Part shown: in pieces, positions 17,345 to 26,747 of the stretch | How the letters are laid out: every line of letters begins with the position of its first letter | Position numbering within the stretch: the first letter of the stretch is position 1 | From: an uncultured Pelagibacteraceae bacterium | GTDB taxonomy: Bacteria; Pseudomonadota; Alphaproteobacteria; Pelagibacterales; Pelagibacteraceae | Direction of reading: 5' to 3' | DNA length: 59,277 nt | Assembly (NCBI GenBank): GCA_902634775.1 | Contig: CACPLG010000009.1 | Span: forward strand, 1 to 59,277 | Notes under the pieces: generated by a model | Told to the model about the DNA's origin: nothing | The model's input: only the letters and a program-made list of their open reading frames with translations | Databases searched by the model: none | Translations under genes and position numbers: made by a program

Positions 17345-18676
17345 TTATTTGCCAATACAGAAATCATTGAAAATACTACCTAATATGGCCTCTACATCAA
17401 CTTTTCCAACAATTTTACCTAAACTGACTTGTGCTAGTCTAAGATCTTCTGCACCTTTATCAAAATCTAAAGACTCAGTTTTGTCTTTAAAGTTTTGTAA
17501 GTTTACTAAGCACTCTTTTAAATTATTTTTATGTCTCTCTCTAGTTACAAAAACATCATCACTAAATTTCATATCAGTGATTAAATTTTTTTTAATACGA
17601 TTTAATAATTCATTTATGTTTGTTTCTTTGAGGAAAGACACTGAGATAGGATCGTACTTATTGAGTCTATCTTTTGCATCAAGTTTATTAAGGTCAGATT
17701 TATTAATAACTAAAATTGTGTTTTTATTAAATAAATCATTCAAAAAACCATAAAAATCAACATTTTTTGGCTCTATTACAACTATTCTAAGGTCTGCTTC
17801 CTCCGCTTTTTCAAAAGCAAGTTTAATACCTTCTTTCTCAATTACATCTTTTGAGTCTCTTATACCTGCAGTGTCTGAAATTATAACTGGATAACCATGA
17901 AAGTTTAAATTTGTTTGTAATACATCTCTAGTAGTTCCTGCAATATCAGATACTATTGCTACATTTCTTTTACTTAAATAGTTCATCAAAGTTGATTTAC
18001 CTGAGTTTGGAGGTCCAACAATTGCAATTTTATATCCTGTTCTTATTCTTTCTCCAACTTCATAACTAGTTAATATTTTTTTTATTTCATTCTCAATTAT
18101 TGAAACATCTTTTTTAACATTATCGAGAACATCAGATGGTAGATCCTCATCAGGGAAATCAATTTTTGCCTCAATCTTTGACAAAACTTTAATTAATTTC
18201 TCTCTAAGTTCGTTAAATTTTAAAAAAGACTTGCCTTTAATTATATTTTGAGCTTGTTCCATTTGAATCTCTGTTTCTGCTGCTATTAAATCGCCTATTG
18301 CCTCTGCTTGTAGCAAATTTATCTTTCCATTTAGGAATGCTAACTTAGTAAATTCCCCAGGCTCCGCTAATCTACATTTTTTTGTACTTAAGAGGGTTTC
18401 TTGAAGCTCTTTGACTACTGCTTTACTACCATGGACATGTAGTTCTGCCATATCTTCGCCGGTATAGCTTTTAGGAGCTGGAAACCATAAAACTATGCCT
18501 TGATCTATTGGTCTAGAGTTGTTGATATTGTTTAATTCTAGAAGGGTAGCCTCTCTAGGCTTTGGCATTGCCTTATTTGTCAAGGCGTTAATCAAATAAC
18601 TAGTGTCAGGACCTGAAATTCTGATAATTGCAACACCTGAGGCTCCTATACCTGTAGATAAAGCACAAATTGTCAT
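17345..18676 (-). CDS. mnmE: tRNA-modification GTPase MnmE (TrmE)
   Basis: MnmE is the GTPase and folate-binding partner of MnmG. The 443-residue protein starts MTICALSTGIGASGVAIIRISG. It has a G domain with Walker A GPPNSGKST (221-229), DTAG and NKSD motifs, and ends in the essential CIGK C-terminus. The start at 18676 matches the family N-terminus; longer in-frame starts at 18703 and 18766 add no homologous sequence and run into the divergent sulfotransferase. Confidence 0.97.
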   Translation of the reverse strand: MTICALSTGIGASGVAIIRISGPDTSYLINALTNKAMPKPREATLLELNNINNSRPIDQGIVLWFPAPKSYTGEDMAELHVHGSKAVVKELQETLLSTKKCRLAEPGEFTKLAFLNGKINLLQAEAIGDLIAAETEIQMEQAQNIIKGKSFLKFNELREKLIKVLSKIEAKIDFPDEDLPSDVLDNVKKDVSIIENEIKKILTSYEVGERIRTGYKIAIVGPPNSGKSTLMNYLSKRNVAIVSDIAGTTRDVLQTNLNFHGYPVIISDTAGIRDSKDVIEKEGIKLAFEKAEEADLRIVVIEPKNVDFYGFLNDLFNKNTILVINKSDLNKLDAKDRLNKYDPISVSFLKETNINELLNRIKKNLITDMKFSDDVFVTRERHKNNLKECLVNLQNFKDKTESLDFDKGAEDLRLAQVSLGKIVGKVDVEAILGSIFNDFCIGK

Positions 18677-18725
18677 CACTATATTATATATTGAATTTAA
18701 CATAAGGATATCATTAAAATATATT

Positions 18726-19559
18726 ATGATAATTTGGCTAGCTTCATATCCAAAAAGTGGAAACACTTGGTTACGTATGTTTCTTAAAAGCTATTTTCTG
18801 AAACCTGGTGAAAAATTTGGATTAGAAAACTCAAGACTTGATAATTTCAAGTCCCAAGGTTTTCCTGACCAAGAAATTTTAGACCATCTCAAAGTAGACT
18901 ATAATAAATTCGAGGAAATAGCGAAAAATTGGGAAGCCATGCAAGACTATATCAATCTAAATAACAAAACTAATTATGTAAAGACACACAATGCTATGTG
19001 TACGGTAGGTTCATTTAAATTCACCACACCTAGAAATACCAAAGGTGCAATTTACCTTGTAAGAGACCCTAGAGATGTCTTAGTGTCTCTAGCACATCAT
19101 GATGGATATGACTTTGAACAAACTTTTGAATATTTATCTTCCTCCTACAATTTTGAATACCCACTCTCTGGTGGCAAAAGATATAAAAAAACACTTATGG
19201 GAAATTGGGCAGATCATTACAAATCTTGGAAAAATTTCAAGTCCTGTAAAACTTTAATTGTTAAATATGAAGACATGGTATTAGATGAAAGCAATACATT
19301 TAAAGAAATTATAAATTATCTGACGGAAATTGATGGCACTGTGTTCAGTGAAGAAAAACTTCATAAGGCATTGAAACAAACCCAATTTAAAGAGCTTCAA
19401 AAAATGGAAAGGGCTGATGGTTTTTCGGAAAAAGGGAAGGGCGAGTTTTTTTTTAGGAAAGGAAAAATTGGTGGGTGGAAAAATGATCTATCTGGTGATT
19501 TGGTAAAAAAAATAGAAAAAGTATTCTATAAAGAAATGGTCGAGTTGGGTTACTTATAA
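18726..19559 (+). CDS. Sulfotransferase-domain protein
   Basis: The 277-residue protein begins MIIWLASYPKSGNTWLRMFL. YPKSGNTWLR (8-17) is the 5'-phosphosulfate loop of PAPS-dependent sulfotransferases, and LVRDPRDVLVSLAHHDG is the 3'-phosphate-binding region. The C-terminal FFRKGKIGGWKNDLS matches the RKGxxGDWKNxxT motif. It would transfer sulfate to a sugar, lipid or small molecule; the acceptor is unknown. It lies between mnmE and rho, which are normally adjacent in this block, so it is an insertion along with the convergent glycosyltransferase. The start at 18726 was taken because the conserved motif begins there. Confidence 0.88.
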   Translation: MIIWLASYPKSGNTWLRMFLKSYFLKPGEKFGLENSRLDNFKSQGFPDQEILDHLKVDYNKFEEIAKNWEAMQDYINLNNKTNYVKTHNAMCTVGSFKFTTPRNTKGAIYLVRDPRDVLVSLAHHDGYDFEQTFEYLSSSYNFEYPLSGGKRYKKTLMGNWADHYKSWKNFKSCKTLIVKYEDMVLDESNTFKEIINYLTEIDGTVFSEEKLHKALKQTQFKELQKMERADGFSEKGKGEFFFRKGKIGGWKNDLSGDLVKKIEKVFYKEMVELGYL

Positions 19560-21256
19560 TTCTCGTTTGTTTGCACTAACATTTTATCAAGTGCTTCACA
19601 AAAATCTTTGGAAAAACTTTTGGTATCAAATAATGGACTTTCTTCTATTTTTTCGTAAAGCTCTTTTCTTGCTTCATTTAATTTATCGGTATTATTTGCA
19701 TAAAAAATAGCCTTATTAATATAATCCTCATTATTACTTGCGATAAAATTTTCAAGATTTGCATTTTTTAAAATACTTTCACCACATCTAGAATTGAAAT
19801 TATAACCTTTTTTTGTTATTACGGGCACGTTTTTCCATAAGGCCTCAAAAGTTGTTGTGACTCCATTAAACGGAAATGTATCTAGACACAAATCTATATT
19901 ATCATAAACATTTATATGAGATAAATAATCATTCCTTAGTGTTTTTTTTAGGATTTCAATAGAATTTATCAATCCTTCTTTTTCAAATCTTTTTGTAATT
20001 ACGTCTTCACAAACGTAGAGAGATGATTTTATGATTAATTTTGAATTTTGAATTTTTTTTAGAATATTTACCCAAACATCTAGAACTTCATCGCTAATTT
20101 TCAGAAAATTATTTAAAGAACCAAAGGTAAAATGGCCATTTTTTTTTAGAGGTAATTCATTAAAATATCTCTTATTTTTAATACCGCAATGTGAATTCCA
20201 AATTTTTGGGAATTTATAAATTTTTGTTCCATAATATTTTTCTTCTTCTTTCACAGTATTTACGTCAGCTAAAATAAAATCAATTTCTTTTAAGCCTGTT
20301 GAATTGTTAAAACCTAACCAACTTATCTGAAGTGGACACATTCTTGTATTAAATATATTTATTCTACTAGCCGACCACAATCCTCCTAGATCAATTAAAA
20401 TGTCTATATTTAATTTTTGAATAATATCGACTATTTCTTGATCTGTTTTATCTCCTACAACAACCCAATTATCAAATAATATTTTAAGTTTTTCAGTTGT
20501 ATCATCATGTTCTTTATCTTTAAGAAGAGATATTCCGTGGGTTTCAAATTTTGTTTTTTTTAAATCTTTTAGAAGATTTTTAATAAAATAAGTTATTGAA
20601 TGATCTTTGAAAAAATCAGGAGATAAGAAGGCAACTTTTATTTCTTTTTTGTCAATGTTAACTTTTGATATTCTCTTTGCGTTGTAAACATTAAATAGTT
20701 TTGAAAATTCTTTTTGAAATTCTATGAAATCTTTCTGAGACCATTCGTTTAGATACATTTGTGTAGAGATAAGTATAGTTCCGAACATCTTATCTAAACC
20801 TTTAATACTTATAATTTCTTTTACCTTAGAAATTCTCTCTTTATGCTTTAAAAGATACTTATATAAATCTAGCCCATAACCAATATATCTTTCATTCTTA
20901 GAATATTTTTTTTCTGCTTCAAGATACATTTTTTCTGATATTAAAAAATTATTTACTAAATCAGATTCTCTACGCCCCAATTCTGCACAAAGAGTTATAT
21001 GACTGCATAAAGCGTCTAGAGATATTTGTCCAAAATTATCCTTATAAAAGGCGGTCTCAAAATCATTTAAAGCATACTGGGCGTCTCTGTCAGTTCTGCC
21101 TCTCTGAGAGGCTCGACAAACTCCTAATAGATTATGCAAAGCAGCTGGTCTATTTTTTTCTGAAGTGTGTGCTTCTATTTCTAGGATAATATTAGAATAT
21201 TTTTTTGCTTGTAGAAGTTTTTGAATTTTTTGTAAATCTACACCTGACATAAGCAA
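19550..21256 (-). CDS. SPINDLY/OGT-like glycosyltransferase
   Basis: The 568-residue protein has a helical N-terminal half with weak TPR-like character (about 1-200). A C-terminal O-GlcNAc-transferase-like GT41 domain follows: KVAFLSPDFFKDHSITYFIKNLL, DILIDLGGLWSASRINIFNTRMCPLQISWLGF, GSLNNFLKISDEVLDVWVNIL, DLCLDTFPFNGVTTTFEALWKNVPVIT, and GESIL. Bacterial members transfer sugars to proteins or act in surface glycan assembly; the target is unknown. It overlaps the convergent sulfotransferase by ten bases. The start could be 21256 or 21250 (MLM). Confidence 0.85.
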   Translation of the reverse strand: MLMSGVDLQKIQKLLQAKKYSNIILEIEAHTSEKNRPAALHNLLGVCRASQRGRTDRDAQYALNDFETAFYKDNFGQISLDALCSHITLCAELGRRESDLVNNFLISEKMYLEAEKKYSKNERYIGYGLDLYKYLLKHKERISKVKEIISIKGLDKMFGTILISTQMYLNEWSQKDFIEFQKEFSKLFNVYNAKRISKVNIDKKEIKVAFLSPDFFKDHSITYFIKNLLKDLKKTKFETHGISLLKDKEHDDTTEKLKILFDNWVVVGDKTDQEIVDIIQKLNIDILIDLGGLWSASRINIFNTRMCPLQISWLGFNNSTGLKEIDFILADVNTVKEEEKYYGTKIYKFPKIWNSHCGIKNKRYFNELPLKKNGHFTFGSLNNFLKISDEVLDVWVNILKKIQNSKLIIKSSLYVCEDVITKRFEKEGLINSIEILKKTLRNDYLSHINVYDNIDLCLDTFPFNGVTTTFEALWKNVPVITKKGYNFNSRCGESILKNANLENFIASNNEDYINKAIFYANNTDKLNEARKELYEKIEESPLFDTKSFSKDFCEALDKMLVQTNENYK

Positions 21257-21305
21257 ATATTATCAAATAAAAGACTAATTTAAATCAATTATTAAATTCT
21301 CTTGA

Positions 21306-22577
21306 TTAGGAGGGTTTGTTCATTGAGTTAAAAAACTCTGTATTACTTTTGGTGTTTTTAAGCTTTGAATTTATAAACTCAATAGCATCCATTGATCCCA
21401 TTGGCGCTATTATACGTCTTAGAACATTCATTTTTTGTAGGTCATTTTTATCAAAAAGAAGTTCCTCTCTTCTCGTTCCTGATTTAGTAATATCAATTGC
21501 GGGAAATATTCTTTTCTCAGATATTTTTCTATCTAATATAGTTTCACTATTACCAGTTCCTTTAAATTCTTCAAAGATAACCTCATCCATTCTACTTCCA
21601 GTATCTATTAGCGCAGTCGCAATAATTGTTAAGGATCCTCCTTCTTCAATATTTCTAGCTGCTCCAAAAAATCTCTTTGGTCTTTGCAGCGCATTAGCAT
21701 CTACACCTCCTGTTAAAACTTTACCAGAGCTGGGGACTACAGCATTATACGCTCTTCCAAGTCTTGTGATTGAGTCCAATAGAATAACTACGTCTTTTTT
21801 ATGCTCTGTCATTCTTTTAGCTTTTTCTATGACCATCTCTGCCACTGCGACATGTCTTTGTGCTGGTTCATCAAACGTTGAACTTATTACTTCTCCTTTT
21901 ACAGTACGCTGCATATCAGTTACTTCTTCAGGTCTTTCATCAATAAGTAAAACCATCAGATAACATTCTGGATGATTAGCAGTAATCGAATTAGCTATAC
22001 TTTGCAAAATCATAGTTTTGCCGGCTTTAGGAGGAGATATAATTAAAGATCGTTGACCTTTGCCAATAGGGCTAACTAAATCGATTAATCTTGGAGTTAA
22101 ATTTGGTTTTTTTTCAACTGTTATAGACTCAACTTCCATTACAATTTGTTTATTAGGGTATAAAGGTGTTAAGTTATCAAAAGCGATTTTGTGTCTTGAT
22201 TTTTCGGGATCTTCTAGATTTATTTTACTTACTTGTAGTAATGCAAAATATCTTTCACCTTCTTTTGGGGCTCTTACGGGACCTTCAACAGTGTCGCCAG
22301 TTCTTAAACCAAATTTTCTAATTTGGCTTGGGCTAACATAAATATCGTCTGCTCCTGGTAAATAATTAGATTCTAAAGCTCTCAAAAAACCAAATCCATC
22401 TTGAAGAAGTTGAAGAACACCCATTCCAGTAATTTCTTCACCTTTTTCAGCAAGTTTTTTCAGTATTGCAAATAATATTTCTTGCTTCCTAAGTGTGCTT
22501 GCGTTTTCGATGCCTAGTTTTTCTGCTTGTTCAATTAATTGTGCTGGGCTATTTTTTTTAAGTTCTTGGATTTTCAT
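21306..22577 (-). CDS. rho: Transcription termination factor Rho
   Basis: Rho is the hexameric RNA helicase ending transcripts without intrinsic terminators. That matters here, where most gene ends have no hairpin. The 423-residue protein has the N-terminal helical and cold-shock-like RNA-binding domain ([26 protein letters not shown]), Walker [10 protein letters not shown] (181-189), [14 protein letters not shown] and the [12 protein letters not shown] segment. A 52-base leader lies between it and hemJ. Confidence 0.98.
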   Translation of the reverse strand: MKIQELKKNSPAQLIEQAEKLGIENASTLRKQEILFAILKKLAEKGEEITGMGVLQLLQDGFGFLRALESNYLPGADDIYVSPSQIRKFGLRTGDTVEGPVRAPKEGERYFALLQVSKINLEDPEKSRHKIAFDNLTPLYPNKQIVMEVESITVEKKPNLTPRLIDLVSPIGKGQRSLIISPPKAGKTMILQSIANSITANHPECYLMVLLIDERPEEVTDMQRTVKGEVISSTFDEPAQRHVAVAEMVIEKAKRMTEHKKDVVILLDSITRLGRAYNAVVPSSGKVLTGGVDANALQRPKRFFGAARNIEEGGSLTIIATALIDTGSRMDEVIFEEFKGTGNSETILDRKISEKRIFPAIDITKSGTRREELLFDKNDLQKMNVLRRIIAPMGSMDAIEFINSKLKNTKSNTEFFNSMNKPS

Positions 22578-22629
22578 GAGGGAGATTAAGTATTTTGGTA
22601 AATTTAATATAATCTATATTTATAATATT

Positions 22630-23070
22630 TCAACCTCCCAATGGCTTTAAAATAGCAAAAAATATGATTAAAATTAACAATATAGTTGGAATTTCATTAA
22701 TAATTCTAAAATACTTTGAGCTTGATGTATTTCTATCATCTGAAAATGCTCTTAAACATGATCCAAGATAAAAATGATAAGCTGTTAAAATAACTACAAG
22801 AAAAAACTTTACTTGCATCCAAAGGGCGGAAAGTAATTCAACTCCAACTGAGTGTATCAAAGCCAGACCAAATATCCATGAGAGCAACATCGCTGGATAC
22901 ATAATATAAAAATATAATTTTCTCTCCATCACTTTAAAAACTTTACAAACTTCAATATTGGATGAATATTCAGTATGATAAACAAATATTCTAGGTAGAT
23001 ATAGTAGTCCTGCCATCCAAGAAATTACTGCAATTAAATGTAGAGATTTAAATACTAAATAAAAATTCAT
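22630..23070 (-). CDS. hemJ: Protoporphyrinogen IX oxidase HemJ
   Basis: HemJ oxidises protoporphyrinogen IX in the inner membrane in bacteria without HemG or HemY. The 146-residue protein has four hydrophobic helices and the family start FKSLHLIAVISWMAGLLYLPRIFVYH, containing the conserved His. It ends ILKPLGG. It overlaps hemH by four bases, giving hemE-hemH-hemJ as the terminal steps of heme synthesis on one transcript. Confidence 0.94.
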   Translation of the reverse strand: MNFYLVFKSLHLIAVISWMAGLLYLPRIFVYHTEYSSNIEVCKVFKVMERKLYFYIMYPAMLLSWIFGLALIHSVGVELLSALWMQVKFFLVVILTAYHFYLGSCLRAFSDDRNTSSSKYFRIINEIPTILLILIIFFAILKPLGG

Positions 23071-24068
23071 TTTCTTATGCTTTTATTGATTAAATGCACT
23101 AATAATTTAATATGATCATCGCTATCATTTAAGCAAGGAATTGTATCAAATTTTTCCCCTCCAGCCTCTAAAAAGCTTTCTTTGCCCTGAATAGAAATTT
23201 CCTCAAGAGTTTCAACACAATCAGAAGAAAATCCGGGAGAAATTACCAAAACATTTCTTTTTCCTTCTTTAGGTAAATTTTCTAAAGTTTTGTCTGTATA
23301 AGGCTGAAGCCATTCTTGTGGCCCAAATCTTGATTGAAAAGTCGTCAAAATAGGTATTTCTTTGCTAAACTTTTCTTTAATTAATCTGGAAGTTTTATGA
23401 CAATAACAGTGGTATGGGTCACCTTTTTCAAAATATTTTTTTGGTATTCCATGGTAAGAAGCTAATATCAAATCAGGTTTCCAGTTGATGTTAGCAAGTT
23501 TATGATTAATTGAATTTACAATCGCCTGAATATAAAGAGGTTCAGACTCGTAGTGAGGTATAATTTGAAGACTGGGCTGCCATCTCATCTTCATTAAAGC
23601 TCTATAAACTTCATCACAAACTGTGGCGGTTGTTGCTGCCGCATATTGTGGATACAAAGGAAGTATTATTATGTTTTCACATCCACTTTCTTGTAAATCA
23701 AGCATTTTACTTTTAATGCTTGGATTTCCATACCTCATTGCATAATCAACAATTAAATTTTGATTAGATAAAATGGATTTTACCTTTTCTGCTTGTTTAA
23801 TTGTGTAATAGCGTAAGGGAGAAATATTTTCATCATTCATCCATATTTCTTTATAAGCTTTTGCTGTTTTTGATGGTCTAAAAGTAAGAATAAATAAATT
23901 TAAAATTATTTTCCAAAAAAAAGGATTTACTTCAATAACTCGTCTATCAGATAAAAACTCTTTCAAATATTTTCTTATATCCCACCATCCTGTAGAGTCG
24001 GGTGTGCCAAGGTTAATTAACAAAACACCAGTTTTTCCAAAGTTTACCTGGGGGTGATTACTATCCAT
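23067..24068 (-). CDS. hemH: Ferrochelatase
   Basis: HemH inserts ferrous iron into protoporphyrin IX. The 333-residue protein shows GVLLINLGTPDS, YAMRYGNPSI, ILPLYPQYAAATTATV, SYHGIPKKYFEKGDPYHC (with the catalytic His) and FQSRFGPQEWLQPYT. It overlaps hemE by eight bases upstream and hemJ by four downstream. Confidence 0.97.
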   Translation of the reverse strand: MDSNHPQVNFGKTGVLLINLGTPDSTGWWDIRKYLKEFLSDRRVIEVNPFFWKIILNLFILTFRPSKTAKAYKEIWMNDENISPLRYYTIKQAEKVKSILSNQNLIVDYAMRYGNPSIKSKMLDLQESGCENIIILPLYPQYAAATTATVCDEVYRALMKMRWQPSLQIIPHYESEPLYIQAIVNSINHKLANINWKPDLILASYHGIPKKYFEKGDPYHCYCHKTSRLIKEKFSKEIPILTTFQSRFGPQEWLQPYTDKTLENLPKEGKRNVLVISPGFSSDCVETLEEISIQGKESFLEAGGEKFDTIPCLNDSDDHIKLLVHLINKSIRK

Positions 24069-25065
24069 TAAAACTCCTAACTATATCAACTAAGTATTTA
24101 ACCATATCTGGGTTTGTATCCGGTAAAACTCCATGTCCTAAATTGAATATATATCTTTTTTGATCAAAAGTTTTTAAATATTTTGTCACTTCATCTCTTA
24201 CAATATCTTTGTTTTGAAGTAAAATTTTTGGATCGAAACCACCTTGAACTGGGATATCAATTGTATCTCTTATTGTTGAAGGGTCCACATTATAATCGAT
24301 GTTAATTATATCTGGGTTAACATTCTCTACAAATTTTTTGTAATTATCAATATTTCTTGGAAAACAAATTGAGATACTTCTTTTTTTTTTAATAAAATCA
24401 ACCAAGCTTTTGATGGGTTTATAAACGAAATAATCAAGATCTTTTTCTGGGACAAGACCGGCCCAACTGTCAAAGATTTGAATTATAGACGCACCATTTT
24501 CGATTTGTGCTTCAATGTGTATTTTCAAAAAATTGTCTAATTTAATTAAAATATTATCTATATCTCTGTTTTTTGGGAATACATTAAAGTTTCCTTCTTT
24601 TGGTGACTTTCTATTTAACATATATAATAATAAGGTCCATGGAGCCCCAACAAAACCTATAGTGTCCTTATTTTTTTCACTTATTTTTTTTTTTGTTTCT
24701 CTAATTATTTCATAAACAGGATTTAATTTTTTAAGAAAATCTTCTTTTTTGGTATTGTTTAATTTTTCTATGTCAATTTTTTGTAAATCAGGACCAAAGT
24801 CTTTTTTAAAATTTACTTGTTGACCAAGGGCAAATGGGACTAAAAGAATATCAGAAAAAATTATAGCTGCATCAAAGTCAAATCTTGTAATTGGTTGAAT
24901 AGTTATTTCCGAAGCTAGTTTAGTATTTAAGCACAATTTAATAAAATCCTGATTTTCTTTTCTTATAGATCTAAATTCTGGCAAGTATCTACCAGCCTGC
25001 CTCATTAACCATATAGGTGTTTTAGAAGATTTATTATTAATGCAGTCTTGTATAAGAGTTCTCAT
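24061..25065 (-). CDS. hemE: Uroporphyrinogen decarboxylase
   Basis: HemE decarboxylates uroporphyrinogen III to coproporphyrinogen III. The 334-residue protein has PIWLMRQAGRYLPEFR near its start, FSDILLVPFALGQ, GFVGAPWTL, IFDSWAG and NLGHGVLPDTNP. It begins the hemE-hemH-hemJ run, reading away from the proposed replication origin; hemE flanks oriC in Caulobacter as well. Confidence 0.98.
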   Translation of the reverse strand: MRTLIQDCINNKSSKTPIWLMRQAGRYLPEFRSIRKENQDFIKLCLNTKLASEITIQPITRFDFDAAIIFSDILLVPFALGQQVNFKKDFGPDLQKIDIEKLNNTKKEDFLKKLNPVYEIIRETKKKISEKNKDTIGFVGAPWTLLLYMLNRKSPKEGNFNVFPKNRDIDNILIKLDNFLKIHIEAQIENGASIIQIFDSWAGLVPEKDLDYFVYKPIKSLVDFIKKKRSISICFPRNIDNYKKFVENVNPDIINIDYNVDPSTIRDTIDIPVQGGFDPKILLQNKDIVRDEVTKYLKTFDQKRYIFNLGHGVLPDTNPDMVKYLVDIVRSFNG

Positions 25066-25344
25066 ATAATAGAATATTATCTATATTATTTGTAGTATGT
25101 ATTGTTAATAACGGTAGTTAATGTTTTTTAACAAGTTTATAACAGTTTTTTCACATAAAATTTATTAAATTTACCCTAGAAATATTTGGGTTTTAATTAA
25201 TTATCATTTTTCGATCTAAAAAGTATAATATTTATTAACATGGTTTAAAATGTATATAAATTAGCACTTATACATTAAAATCTCTGAATATAGTTTTTGT
25301 TAATTTTATGAACCAACTTATTTACATAGATATACTTTTTATAC
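25066..25344. other. Putative chromosomal replication origin (oriC) between hemE and ppsR
   Basis: This 279-base AT-rich gap, the longest in the window, lies between divergent hemE and ppsR, exactly the location of the origin in Caulobacter and its relatives. It holds near-matches to the DnaA box TTATNCACA: TTTTTCACA (25147-25155), TTATTAACA (25232-25240) and TTATTTACA (25318-25326), each one mismatch away. GTTAA elements cluster at 25104-25132. parS is about 10 kb off. No ORF or perfect DnaA box is present, so the call rests mainly on synteny. Confidence 0.72.
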
Positions 25345-26166
25345 ATGATTAATACATATGATATATATTTAATCTCCGACTCAACTGGGGAAACGTTGGA
25401 AAGAATATTTCTTGCAATCAAAGCTCAATTTAAAAATTTTAAATATAAAACTCATTTTTATTCTTTTACACGTACAGAAAATCAAATCTCCAAAATCCTT
25501 GAAGTATCGGAAAATAATAACAATGCTATAGTATTATATACAATAGTTGATAATAAATTAGCTAAACATTTATCAAACGAGTGTAGTTTAAAAAATATAC
25601 CTTGCTTCGGTATTCTGGGAGATTTAATTATTAGCTTTTCAAAACTCTTAGATCAAAAAGCCCTAAATGTTCCAAGCAGACAACATATTATGGATGATGA
25701 ATACTATAAAAAAATCGAAGCTATACAATTTACAATGAATCATGATGATGGAAACTCTGTAGATGATGTAGAAAAATCTGATATAGTTCTTTTGGGAGTA
25801 AGTAGGACTAGCAAAACTCCAACTTCAATTTATCTTGCGAATAAAGGAATGAAAATATCAAACATTCCATTAGTTAACGAAAACTCCGTTCCCGATATAT
25901 TAAAAAAAAATCCCCAAAAAAAATGTGTAGTGGGGTTAACAGCAGAACCAAAGAGACTCGTAGACTTACGTAAAAACAGAATACAATCAATTAAAGATAA
26001 TGAAAATACTGAGTATACAAATTTAGATATTGTACAAAAAGAAATGGATGAAGCTCGAAAACTTTTTACGAAATATAAATGGCCGAGCATTGATGTAACA
26101 AGAAAATCAGTTGAAGAAACAGCAGCTTCAGTCTTAAAGATACACGATATTTTTAACCAAAAATGA
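25345..26166 (+). CDS. ppsR: Pyruvate phosphate dikinase/PEP synthase regulatory protein (DUF299)
   Basis: This bifunctional kinase/pyrophosphorylase switches pyruvate,phosphate dikinase or PEP synthase off and on by ADP-dependent phosphorylation. The 273-residue protein has SDSTGETLERI, the P-loop GVSRTSKTPTS (151-161), YLANKGMKISNIPL, and the C-terminal WPSIDVTRKSVEETAA signature. It is the first gene right of the proposed origin and is followed by maf, aroE, coaE and dnaQ in the conserved alphaproteobacterial order, each overlapping the next by four bases. Confidence 0.94.
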   Translation: MINTYDIYLISDSTGETLERIFLAIKAQFKNFKYKTHFYSFTRTENQISKILEVSENNNNAIVLYTIVDNKLAKHLSNECSLKNIPCFGILGDLIISFSKLLDQKALNVPSRQHIMDDEYYKKIEAIQFTMNHDDGNSVDDVEKSDIVLLGVSRTSKTPTSIYLANKGMKISNIPLVNENSVPDILKKNPQKKCVVGLTAEPKRLVDLRKNRIQSIKDNENTEYTNLDIVQKEMDEARKLFTKYKWPSIDVTRKSVEETAASVLKIHDIFNQK

Positions 26167-26747
26167 AATCAATAATTCTTGCATCTAAAAGCGAAGTGAG
26201 AAAAAAAATTTTAGATGATAATAAAATAAAATGTTCTGTTGAACCATCTAATTTAGATGAAGAAGAGGTAAAAAAATCTCTATTAATTCAGGGAGCAAAC
26301 CCAGAGCTTATATCGAAAAACTTAGCTGAACTTAAAGCAAATAAAGTAAGTCAAAAAAATCTGGGGGAGATAGTTTTGGGTGCAGATAGTGTAATTGATT
26401 TGGAAGATAAGTTAGTCTCAAAGCCAACCAACAGAATAGAAGCAATGAATATTTTAAATTTATTAAATGGGAAATCTCATTTTCTTATAAGTTCTGTTTG
26501 CATATCGCTAGACGGAAAAATGATTTGGAATTACACAGAAAAAGCCGAGATGATAATGAAAAATTTTACTCAAAAAGAACTTGAAAATTATTTAAGTAAA
26601 ATCTCAGATAAAAACTTATATGCTTATAATGTTTATCAAATAGAAGGAGAAGGTAAAAAATTATTCAGTGAAATTAAGGGAAACGTTGATACAATAATGG
26701 GTCTTCCAATAAAAAGAATTAAACAATATTTGGAAAATATTAAATGA
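26163..26747 (+). CDS. maf: Maf-family nucleotide pyrophosphatase
   Basis: Maf proteins hydrolyse nucleotides such as dTTP, UTP or modified NTPs and are thought to keep non-canonical bases out of nucleic acids. The 194-residue protein has the N-terminal LASKSEVRKKIL, VLGADSVIDLEDKLVSKP (catalytic Asp), AMNILNLLNGKSHFLISSVCI, and YNVYQIEGEGKKLFSEIKGNVDTIMGLPI. It is coupled by ATGA to ppsR and aroE. Confidence 0.93.
   Translation: MKSIILASKSEVRKKILDDNKIKCSVEPSNLDEEEVKKSLLIQGANPELISKNLAELKANKVSQKNLGEIVLGADSVIDLEDKLVSKPTNRIEAMNILNLLNGKSHFLISSVCISLDGKMIWNYTEKAEMIMKNFTQKELENYLSKISDKNLYAYNVYQIEGEGKKLFSEIKGNVDTIMGLPIKRIKQYLENIK

Noticed and set aside
18677..18766. Longer MnmE start at 18766 or 18703
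   Set aside because: The extension is not family-like and crosses the start of the divergent sulfotransferase; 18676 matches MnmE N-termini.
21316..21963. 215-codon plus-strand ORF antisense to rho
   Set aside because: It lies entirely opposite the unambiguous rho gene, has a shadow-like Ser/Leu-rich composition and shows no motif; long antisense frames arise by chance from codon bias.
25104..25131. CtrA-binding sites (TTAA-N7-TTAA) in the origin region
   Set aside because: The TTAA elements at 25105, 25118 and 25128 have spacers of nine and six bases, not seven; in DNA this AT-rich such elements occur by chance.
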